A DNA stretch of 23,323 nucleotides from Odoribacter sp. UBA944 (GTDB lineage Bacteria > Bacteroidota > Bacteroidia > Bacteroidales > Marinifilaceae): contig DBDA01000003.1 of the NCBI GenBank assembly GCA_002293375.1, forward strand, positions 73,958-97,280, given 5' to 3'. The position numbers were made by a program, and so were the translations under genes. This document shows, piece by piece, positions 15,935 through 23,323 of this stretch. The stretch's first letter is position 1, and every line of letters starts with the position of its first letter. The notes beneath the pieces are model-generated. The model saw only the letters and a list, made by a program, of their open reading frames with translations. It had not been told where the DNA came from and searched no databases.

Positions 15935-18900
15935 TTACTGTCCTAATTTAAACGCCGGAAGCGGCTGGAGCGATATCTTCCCGGTGATGCGGGCGGACGA
16001 ACACTCGTTTCCGCGGGTACGTACCGTATACTCAAAATCCCGGCCGGGAGTTCCCTCTATTGTTACGATAGGCTGATCCGGATCCCGCGTCAAGGTAATC
16101 CCCGGCGGAAGCGTCGGATTCAACACCGTCATGCCCGGTGCATATTGAAACCGGATGGGTTCCAGTTCGTCTCCCAAGCAGACCTCCTGGTCTTTTGCTC
16201 CCCCTCCCAGTAAGATCAAAGCGTCCGGATCGATGACGTCTAAATCTTCCACCTTTACAACCAAGCTGTTGGATTGACCGCCACTGCAGGCAGCCCCCGG
16301 TTTTTGGCTGGTCAGGTAGTATGTGTGATCGCCCACAGGCTCGTCCTCCAATTCAATCACGCCGGAAGTAATTCCAGACTGTATGGATGTACCGTCCCGA
16401 AACAATTCGTAGGTATATCCCGGTAAGGGTACGGGGGTAAAGGTCAGGGTCAACGGCGTTGCCCCGTCACCCGTACAGTAGAGCGACGGCCCTGTCAGGT
16501 CCGTTACGGCCGAAGCAGGCTCCACCTGCACCTGCACCGAAGCCATGTTGCTCCGGCAACCGGTGGCAATGTTTTCGTACACCACCGAATAGGTGACTTC
16601 TCCCACCTGGGACGCAAATACCCTGAGTTGCCGGGTTGTTCCGATGATGGTGCCGCCCTGGAACCAGAACACATTGTTCCCCACTACCGGAGCTACCTGC
16701 AACTCTACCACCGTATTCTGACATACCTGCGGGAAAGTGGCGGGAGAAACCGGCGTGATCGTCGGAGCGGGGCCCGGCGTTCCCGACAATTTCGATTCAA
16801 AAACACCGATATCGATAGTCCCGTTAAAGATACGGGCTTCGTTCATCAGGTCGTAAGCCGCATCGGGCAACATGGCAATAGCACCGGCTGTTCCCTTGTC
16901 GATCAAAACGGAAGCACACCCCGGCATGTACCCGACACCGGTGGGATCCACCGGATTTCGGAAGCGTACACCGCCGGTCCCGTAATTCTCCGCCGGGATC
17001 TCCATGTTTCCGGCGCCGGTAACCAACTCGCCCATAACGGCGCAATAGGTCATGGTGGTCGCCGGCGATATATTGTGCTGGAAAACGCCGTTCCCCCACA
17101 ACACGGTATTCATCACGGTACTCTGCACGTCGGTTCTGCGCAACCGGAGTCCTCCTCCCTTGTTGTCTACGATGGTATTGTTGACAACTATTCCGGCTCC
17201 GGCATTTAAAGCGACGGTGTTGTTCGCATAAAAGAGAGTGTTATAACTCTCCACCGGACGGCGGGAAAAAACCGCCGCGCTAGTGTCCGGAAGTTGGACG
17301 CCGGCAGCCCCGTTGGCTGTAAAAAGGCAACGGTTCAATATCAATTTTTCGGCAGAGGTGCCGGCGTAAATCCCGGAGATCTTTCCTCCCCTTACGCTGA
17401 CCCCGTCTATCTGCAAAACTCCCGGATTACCGTTTGCCGGCACATAGAGCACATGGTCGGAGCCGGCGCTCTCCCCGTTCAACACCGTTTCGTACTGAAG
17501 CGGTCGCCGGGCGCTTTTGCCCGGTCGGATACCTCCCCGGTGGTCGTCCGGAAAACCTCCGAAGATCTTTATACCGTTTCCGGAGAGCACGAACGAGCGG
17601 GAGCCCGGATCGTTGGGATCCCGTTTCTGCACCGGTGCATATTCCCCCTGTGCGATCCAGATCTCCCGATTTCCAAACCGGCCGGGAGCCGATAATACGC
17701 GGATGGCCCCCTCCAGATCGGTCGTCGCTTTGTCCCAACTGGAACCGTCGCAATCTTCGTTGGGGTTTTCCCACGTGCGGACATAGAGCGTATCGCATTG
17801 TGTGTTCAGTTGAACGGGGATCCGTTCGTAGGTCCCGATGTCAATGGCATCCCCTTCTATCCGAGGCGCCGCCGTCCAATCCCCCGCCGGAGGTTTGATC
17901 AGGAAGCCCTCTCCTGTCGGGAAGAGTGTTTCCCATTTCGAGTTGTTCCCTCTGTCTGTCAACACGGAACCGGGGCCGGTTTTCCAACTGGCCGTCCAGG
18001 CGTATCCTGCAATCCCCGGAGAGTTGATGGGGCGGATGAAACGGGGACCGCCGGCTACACTGTTTTCCACCGGCAACCAGACGATGGAGGGATCCGTCAA
18101 ACCGTTGGAGCTCCCTTTGACGCCGTTCTCCGGCAAAGCGCTGTAGAGAATGGTCCCGCCGTAGGCATTTACCTCTTTCCCGTCGCTCCCGGTCGCCAAG
18201 TTGTTCCACACGACCGTATTATATACTTCGCTATTCTCCATATCCAAACCGCTGCCGTCGCCGGCTTCGTTCTGAACGACGACCAGATTCAGCAGTTCGC
18301 TGTTCCTGGCCGCAATACCGCCGCCATTGCCATCCACAGCCGTATTGTTGAATACGTTGGAGTGGATCACCTGGCCACCGGCTATGTAAATGCCGCCGCC
18401 GTCGCCGATCTCGCTCCAGTTCCGCTCAATGCTGGAACGGTAGATACGTCCCCCTCCCTGTAAACAGACGGCTCCTCCGTTTCCCTCCGCTTCGTTGTAT
18501 GTGAAGACACAGGCTTCTATCCGGACCGGAGCGGTCGCATACAAGCCGCCTCCGTGCCGTTTCCGTTCTACATAGGGTTGTTTGACGTTGCGCGCCTGCC
18601 CGTTCTTTACGGTTACTCCGTTCAGCACGATCTCGTTGGCCGGAAGGGTTTCCGGAGCGTAGTACAAAACGTGGTAACTGTTGGTCAAGAGGTTGTCCGG
18701 ATTGATGGCTCCATCTAATGTTGTTGTATATTGAAATTCATACCGTTCGAGTACGCCGTTGTCGTTGTAGTCGTAGCACGGACGTTGCTCCGGGGCGGTT
18801 TCCGCCAGCAAGCCCAACCCCGCATCGGTATAGGGATCGCCTTTGAAGCCTCCGTACAGGCTCACATAAGGATTTAAGACAAAGGAGACCTCCCGTTCAT

Positions 18901-21900
18901 CAACTGTTGTTTCGTCGATCTGTACCGTGGGGATGTAGGTGTTGCCTCCCTGTACCCACACCTCTCCGTGTTGTTCGTTTTCCCCGAACCAGTTCAGGGC
19001 GGACTGCAGGTCCCGCGTGGCATTGGCCCAGGAGGAGCCGTCCTGCCGACCCCGTCCCGTACGGGTTACGTAGATACGGGCGTTTGCGTCCGGATGCAAC
19101 TCCACCTGCTGCTGCGTTTCGTAAGCACCGATGTCCATGATCCTGCGAGTCCCGTATGTACTGCGGATCCGTTCTCTCCCCCGGATATCCCAAGGGTGGA
19201 GCCGGTACCAGTGCAGGATCTGGGCAGAGGTAGTAAGGTTACCAATGCCCCGGAGGCCGGCATCGATGAGCGAAGAAGTGCTGTCCGGCGCCCATCCCCT
19301 GTTGAACAGAGTAGCGGTTTCCGGATCCGCAAAACCGGGCGTAGCTTCCGCCGCCTTGTTGTCGGAAGAGAGCAGGATATTGGAGGTTCCCAACAGTTGT
19401 TCTCCTTCGACAGCTGAAAAGTTCACGGGGTAATAGGGGATCGGCAAGACCCGGTCCAACGGGTAGTCGAAAGGGGTGTCTGTGTTTCCGGAAATGTTTC
19501 TGCGGACAGGCGCTTCGTTTCTCCACAGTACGGTGCTTTGTATGAGGGCGGGAGGATGCGAAAAGGCAACTCCTCCTCCCAGATCGGCTTTGTTCCGGAC
19601 AATGGTATTTCCGGTTAGCATGGCGTAAGGGCCTGCGTAGACTCCACCGCCCGTACTCGCTTCGCAACGCTCCACCACCGAACTGTTCAGGCGAGCCACT
19701 GCAGGCGGATCCTGTATGGAGTTCGGAAACCTGTCGTTGTCCGTTCCGGCCAAGTAAACTCCCCCGCCTTCTATGGCAGCGTAACAATCGTAAATGTAAC
19801 AGTTGTTTACCTGCCCTCCCGGATACACCAATATGCCTCCTCCTTTTCTAAGAGAGTCTACCAGGGGGTGGTTCGCGTTTCCGTTCCGGACGGCGAAGTT
19901 CTCCAACGTTGCCGGCCGGCCGGCAACGCCCGGATCGAATGTCACCACCCGGTAAACATCGTCCCTGCTGGCGGCAGTTCCGTTGATGTTCCCGTCCAAT
20001 ACTGTGATGCTGCGGCGGTTTATCCCCAATACCCGCTCGTGGGCGTACTGTTCGTCTCCCACAAAATGGCCCAACACATCTACGCCCGGACGCATGGTAA
20101 AGGTCTTAAAACGGTCGGAGAGTTCGGGACGCACCTTTTCCGTCGGATAAAAAACCGCTTCGAGTACCGGATAGTTCAGCCCCGTACCGACCCACACCTG
20201 TTTTACAGGCTTCGTTGAAGAGGTAGCGAGGTAATTGACGGCCAGTTGAAAAAGGTCGGCACACAGGGCGTCTTCCCACGAAGAGCCATCGCTCCGGCCG
20301 CTGCCGTAATAGGTTACATAGAGGCGGGCTGTGTCTCCGATGGTCTTAGGCTGTACCGCATTACCGCTGCCGTCCCCGTATTCGAAAGCGCCCATGTCCA
20401 TGGCGCAATTTTTGAGGCGCGGCGTTCCGCCCAGATCCGTTTGCGGCAGGTAACGGTCGAAAGGATAGAGACCGCCTGCGTTGATACAGGGGGAACCCGC
20501 TGTTAATTGGTAAGTATCTCCGGCCAGTTGCGGATCTCCGGCTATGTTTCCGGTTCCAGCCCATGTTCTGCCGTATATACAACTGTAGGTCGGTATAAAA
20601 TCACCGCTCGGCGTTGTGTTGATAACCGGCGGAGTGTCTATTCCGCCAATGGCAATGCTGTTGTAAAAATGGAGAGTGGATCCCGGTTGTACAAAAATAT
20701 CGCTGGCTCCTGTGTTGTTGGCGATCGTCACGTTGAACAGCTCCGCTGTTCCATTGGTTGCGGCCGTTCTGCCGCCCACTGCCACAGCACTCCCCTCCCG
20801 ACCGGTGGCGATATTATCGGCGATCACGCAGTTGTATAATGTACCGGATGTCATATATATACCGCCCCCACGTTGCGTCCCTCCGGCAGTCAACGTATTC
20901 CCTGTGATCAGACAGTTCTCCAAAATTCCTCCGTCGTTATAGACGCCCGCACCGGAATTAGCATCCGTATAGTTTGTAGCAGTCGCACTGCTTATGCGAT
21001 TGTTAACAATTTCACAATTCACCAAACGTCCTCCGCTCTTCAAACTGACGCCTCCACGGTCATTATTATTTCCATATCCCCGAATCACAAAGCCGTCCCA
21101 AACAGCCTCCTCTTCCAACGAAAATGCTGCATCCTGCCGAAGTATTCTGTGGGCTCCATATTCCGGTTTGGTTAATATGGTCCGGTTCGTCCGTGGGTTA
21201 CGGCTCTCCATGCCATCTCCCGTTTGCGCATTGGCCGGAAATCCCCCATATACCTTTACCCCTTTGGGCATCACTAAACCGCTCTGTACTGTATATGTTC
21301 CGGCTGCTACCCAAATCTGATCCCCTGCTTTTACAACTTTTTCACCACCTTCAGTCAGGTTAAGCAGATAGTCTAATCCCATAGGAGTACTCCAGGTGTT
21401 TGCAGGAGGTCCCCAACCGGTCCCTTTCACATACCAGATCCGGCCGGAAGTCCCCCCGCTGCCACAAACACTCTGATACGCTCCAAAGTCCGACACAGCT
21501 CCACTGGTTCTATTGATCCCGGTAATATCTACTAAAGGAATGAGATCAACACCCGGATTATTAGCTGTTTTTCCGATAAAAGGAACAGTGCATTGCGGCC
21601 GGAAAAGTGCCGGTTCTCCGTCTACCGTTCCATACCCCTGCATCACAATACCCGGTGTAATAGTCGGATTCATAAAATATTGTAATGCCGTTTCTTCATT
21701 CACAACATCCGTCAGCCCTGCTTCACCTTCTGAAGTTGGCCTTCCCGGAGCGGCGCAGTGAGTTGCTGACACCCCCGTATATTGCGTTGCGCTATTTCCC
21801 CACATCACACTGCGGTAGATATAAGTATTGTTTGCCCCCCGGATACCGCCCCCCGCATTCAATACAATCGTTACATTGACTAAATTGGTAGCATACACAT

Positions 21901-23323
21901 CGACTGCATAACCGCTTGTCGATTCGTTGTTATTCACTACACAATTTTCCATGTTCAATCGCGATGCCCAATCTTGTTGATATAAATAAACGGCGGCTCC
22001 CGTCGCCGCTTTGTTGTTTTCAATAATACACCTCTGAATCCGATTACCACCCCCGCCAGCCAGCCATATCGCTCCTCCTTGTTGTGTATCGCCCATGGAG
22101 TTGGCGTACATCAGGTTCAAGCCGTCCAATACAGCGTTGGTGGTTCCGTCAAAAAAGACCAGGTGGTAGAGGTTGTCCGAGAGGTCTCCCTTTGTACCGA
22201 CGTCCCCGCTCAATATGGTCCGGTACTCCACCGGATTCCGGAGAGAGCGGTCTGTTCCCGATAACTCAGGCGCATACCCCCCTTGCACCGTCACCCCGCT
22301 CCGCATGGCCAGCGAGTACTCCCTCGGCCCCTCCCCCGAAGCGGAACGAACCGGGTAGTAGACCCCCTGTTTGATGCAGACGGTACCTCCCCCCAAGGCC
22401 GCCAATCTGTCCAATGCCGGGCCGATAAAGCGCACCGGGGTGTCCCAGGAACTTCCGTTTCCCGGAGTGGGCGATGTGTTGTCGACAAAGACACACTGTA
22501 CTCCGCCTACATTTGCCGGATTTATGGTGAATCCCTCTTTGTAGTACGGCCCTATCCCCGGCCGGGAGGGGATGGTTTTTCCGTCGATGGTGTGCAGCGG
22601 AATATGTACAGGCAAACCGGAGGCCATCTGTGGCGCTTCCAGTTCCGTGGCCCCGGCCCAGATGAAGGCGGAGTAGTCCTCTTTGTCCCAATCGGTTTCG
22701 TTCAGGTAGTCGGCAGGATCCAAGTACCCTTCGCGGATGCCGGAGATGCCGGGATCTTTTTTAAAACCGGCGGAACGGTAGGGGTCTGTGTTGTTTCCGG
22801 TAGCCAGGTCTATGATGTCCCGCACCGTTCCCAGTCCGAAGACCGAACTTTTTTGTTCCCAGACGGCCGAATGGATGAGCTGCAAGGAGGCGATCTCAGT
22901 TTCGGTCTGTTGAGTGGTGTGGAGGGAGTAGAACTGACAGATGCCGGAGTGGGATGTATTGCCGTAGAGCGCCGTATTGGTGACCACCATGTATAGGTCG
23001 CAAAAGACACCACCGGTTTTTCCGTAGTCTTGCAGGGAGATGCTTTGGGTGTTGTTGTACAGCACGTAGGAGGAGGTCAGTATCCCGGCCGAATCCGCAT
23101 AGATTCCACCGGCTTCGTGGAGGGCTACGTTGTTGGTGATGATGGAGGTCTCCACTACGGCTTCGTAGGGTTTGTTGTTTTGGGCTTTGGAGAGGTAAAT
23201 CCCGCCTCCCATGCGGGAGCTGTTGTTGATCACGAACGTGCGTTCTACGGTGCCTTTGCCCAGTATGTAAACGCCGCCACCAAAGCCGTGCAGATTGTTG
23301 TCGACTCCCGGACAGGCGTTGCT
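15935..23323 (-). CDS. Giant right-handed beta-helix surface protein (Pmp-like repeats) with C-terminal PKD-like domains, N-terminus outside the window
   Basis: The frame is open to the window edge: the 30 codons before the GTG at 23233 read NNLHGFGGGVYILGKGTVER and beyond without a stop, so at least 2462 residues are encoded. The body is a parallel beta-helix rich in GGGIY / GGGVY and N-x-A/N-N-T turns, as in polymorphic outer-membrane-type repeats. It is organised in five large modules of about 335-425 residues plus a partial one at the edge. Each starts near Y-V-x-x-x-G-x-G-x-x-x-GSSW and ends near DIGAYE. The last ~285 residues hold three PKD/Ig-like domains (VCQNTVVELQV, YCTGDGATPLTL, VCLGDELEPIRF). 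The chain ends QPLPAFKLGQ with no sorting domain. It is probably an adhesin or surface fibre; the ligand is unknown. It is the first visible gene of the T9SS operon; signal peptide and promoter lie beyond the window. Confidence 0.88.
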   Translation of the reverse strand, partial: SNACPGVDNNLHGFGGGVYILGKGTVERTFVINNSSRMGGGIYLSKAQNNKPYEAVVETSIITNNVALHEAGGIYADSAGILTSSYVLYNNTQSISLQDYGKTGGVFCDLYMVVTNTALYGNTSHSGICQFYSLHTTQQTETEIASLQLIHSAVWEQKSSVFGLGTVRDIIDLATGNNTDPYRSAGFKKDPGISGIREGYLDPADYLNETDWDKEDYSAFIWAGATELEAPQMASGLPVHIPLHTIDGKTIPSRPGIGPYYKEGFTINPANVGGVQCVFVDNTSPTPGNGSSWDTPVRFIGPALDRLAALGGGTVCIKQGVYYPVRSASGEGPREYSLAMRSGVTVQGGYAPELSGTDRSLRNPVEYRTILSGDVGTKGDLSDNLYHLVFFDGTTNAVLDGLNLMYANSMGDTQQGGAIWLAGGGGNRIQRCIIENNKAATGAAVYLYQQDWASRLNMENCVVNNNESTSGYAVDVYATNLVNVTIVLNAGGGIRGANNTYIYRSVMWGNSATQYTGVSATHCAAPGRPTSEGEAGLTDVVNEETALQYFMNPTITPGIVMQGYGTVDGEPALFRPQCTVPFIGKTANNPGVDLIPLVDITGINRTSGAVSDFGAYQSVCGSGGTSGRIWYVKGTGWGPPANTWSTPMGLDYLLNLTEGGEKVVKAGDQIWVAAGTYTVQSGLVMPKGVKVYGGFPANAQTGDGMESRNPRTNRTILTKPEYGAHRILRQDAAFSLEEEAVWDGFVIRGYGNNNDRGGVSLKSGGRLVNCEIVNNRISSATATNYTDANSGAGVYNDGGILENCLITGNTLTAGGTQRGGGIYMTSGTLYNCVIADNIATGREGSAVAVGGRTAATNGTAELFNVTIANNTGASDIFVQPGSTLHFYNSIAIGGIDTPPVINTTPSGDFIPTYSCIYGRTWAGTGNIAGDPQLAGDTYQLTAGSPCINAGGLYPFDRYLPQTDLGGTPRLKNCAMDMGAFEYGDGSGNAVQPKTIGDTARLYVTYYGSGRSDGSSWEDALCADLFQLAVNYLATSSTKPVKQVWVGTGLNYPVLEAVFYPTEKVRPELSDRFKTFTMRPGVDVLGHFVGDEQYAHERVLGINRRSITVLDGNINGTAASRDDVYRVVTFDPGVAGRPATLENFAVRNGNANHPLVDSLRKGGGILVYPGGQVNNCYIYDCYAAIEGGGVYLAGTDNDRFPNSIQDPPAVARLNSSVVERCEASTGGGVYAGPYAMLTGNTIVRNKADLGGGVAFSHPPALIQSTVLWRNEAPVRRNISGNTDTPFDYPLDRVLPIPYYPVNFSAVEGEQLLGTSNILLSSDNKAAEATPGFADPETATLFNRGWAPDSTSSLIDAGLRGIGNLTTSAQILHWYRLHPWDIRGRERIRSTYGTRRIMDIGAYETQQQVELHPDANARIYVTRTGRGRQDGSSWANATRDLQSALNWFGENEQHGEVWVQGGNTYIPTVQIDETTVDEREVSFVLNPYVSLYGGFKGDPYTDAGLGLLAETAPEQRPCYDYNDNGVLERYEFQYTTTLDGAINPDNLLTNSYHVLYYAPETLPANEIVLNGVTVKNGQARNVKQPYVERKRHGGGLYATAPVRIEACVFTYNEAEGNGGAVCLQGGGRIYRSSIERNWSEIGDGGGIYIAGGQVIHSNVFNNTAVDGNGGGIAARNSELLNLVVVQNEAGDGSGLDMENSEVYNTVVWNNLATGSDGKEVNAYGGTILYSALPENGVKGSSNGLTDPSIVWLPVENSVAGGPRFIRPINSPGIAGYAWTASWKTGPGSVLTDRGNNSKWETLFPTGEGFLIKPPAGDWTAAPRIEGDAIDIGTYERIPVQLNTQCDTLYVRTWENPNEDCDGSSWDKATTDLEGAIRVLSAPGRFGNREIWIAQGEYAPVQKRDPNDPGSRSFVLSGNGIKIFGGFPDDHRGGIRPGKSARRPLQYETVLNGESAGSDHVLYVPANGNPGVLQIDGVSVRGGKISGIYAGTSAEKLILNRCLFTANGAAGVQLPDTSAAVFSRRPVESYNTLFYANNTVALNAGAGIVVNNTIVDNKGGGLRLRRTDVQSTVMNTVLWGNGVFQHNISPATTMTYCAVMGELVTGAGNMEIPAENYGTGGVRFRNPVDPTGVGYMPGCASVLIDKGTAGAIAMLPDAAYDLMNEARIFNGTIDIGVFESKLSGTPGPAPTITPVSPATFPQVCQNTVVELQVAPVVGNNVFWFQGGTIIGTTRQLRVFASQVGEVTYSVVYENIATGCRSNMASVQVQVEPASAVTDLTGPSLYCTGDGATPLTLTFTPVPLPGYTYELFRDGTSIQSGITSGVIELEDEPVGDHTYYLTSQKPGAACSGGQSNSLVVKVEDLDVIDPDALILLGGGAKDQEVCLGDELEPIRFQYAPGMTVLNPTLPPGITLTRDPDQPIVTIEGTPGRDFEYTVRTRGNECSSARITGKISLQPLPAFKLGQ
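16791..22500 (-). repeat. Five tandem beta-helix macro-modules inside the giant gene
   Basis: Approximate module spans, in coding order, are 22500-21474, 21443-20376, 20332-19120, 19085-17817 and 17791-16791. Openings are CVFVDNTSPTPGNGSSW, WYVKGTGWGPPANTWS, LYVTYYGSGRSDGSSW, IYVTRTGRGRQDGSSW and LYVRTWENPNEDCDGSSW. Each is followed by a W-V-x-x-G-x-Y strand (IKQGVY, VAAGTY, VGTGLN, VQGGNTY, IAQGEY). Closings are DFGAYQ, DMGAFE, DIGAYE, DIGTYE and DIGVFE. The repeats are diverged, visible in protein rather than as DNA identity. A sixth, partial unit lies between 22500 and the window edge. Confidence 0.8.

Noticed and set aside
15935..15937. Giant gene and repeat-protein gene as one gene split by a frameshift or nonsense mutation
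   Set aside because: The downstream product has its own start and signal peptide after a 59-base AT-rich spacer, so they are separate exported proteins.
16628..23000. Several 150-240 codon plus-strand frames opposite the giant gene (for example 17798-18463 and 22283-22996)
   Set aside because: They arise from the high-GC third positions of the long beta-helix reading frame and show no protein-family features.
16791..23323. CRISPR array or DNA-level tandem repeat in the giant gene
   Set aside because: The repetition is at protein level and diverged; no identical direct repeats with regular spacers were seen.

Overview
The window looks like chromosomal DNA from a Bacteroidota bacterium, most likely order Bacteroidales; I cannot name the genus. 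The evidence is a PorP/SprF-family outer-membrane protein beside a type B type IX secretion (T9SS) C-terminal domain, a MacB pump split into separate ATPase and permease genes, weak or absent Shine-Dalgarno sequences before several genes, and one well-matched Bacteroidetes promoter (TTTG, 19 bases, TAnnTTTG-like) at 1830-1860. T9SS genes argue for a T9SS-bearing lineage rather than typical gut Bacteroides.

Layout. 1-49 is the 3' part of an initiator tRNA-fMet, followed by a strong intrinsic terminator (55-86) and about 300 bases with no convincing gene. 393-1752 (minus) carries an AI-2E/PerM-family membrane transporter and a small GlsB/YeaQ-family membrane protein. The spacer at 1753-1898 has a 23-base near-perfect palindrome and the promoter of a divergent type I ABC exporter (1899-3683). 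Next on the plus strand are an atypical extended SDR (3818-4834) and a complete tripartite efflux set: TolC-like channel (4847-6148), MacA-like adaptor (6153-7328), MacB-type ATPase (7346-8086) and MacB-type permease (8104-9324). All are closely spaced and probably co-transcribed.

The right-hand 14 kb (9380-23323, minus strand) is one apparent operon, read right to left. It starts with a giant right-handed beta-helix surface protein whose N-terminus lies outside the window. Next come a protein made of five PKD/Ig-like repeats, a smaller PKD-like protein ending in a type B T9SS domain, a PorE-like periplasmic protein (TPR, PD40 propeller, carboxypeptidase-regulatory-like fold) that ends in a SPOR domain instead of OmpA, and a PorP/SprF outer-membrane protein. 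Intergenic gaps shrink along the operon (59, 25, 14 and 1 base).

I infer a dedicated secretion-and-anchoring system for a multi-subunit surface structure. The CTD protein would be exported and held by its cognate PorP/SprF, and PorP would be tied to peptidoglycan through the SPOR protein. The giant and the repeat protein would form the exposed part. Neither has a recognisable sorting domain of its own, yet both end on the same short P-x-P-x-F-K-L-G tail, which looks like the first strand of a missing next repeat. Base composition inside the giant gene and across the repeat-protein gene differs from the flanks, suggesting mosaic assembly.
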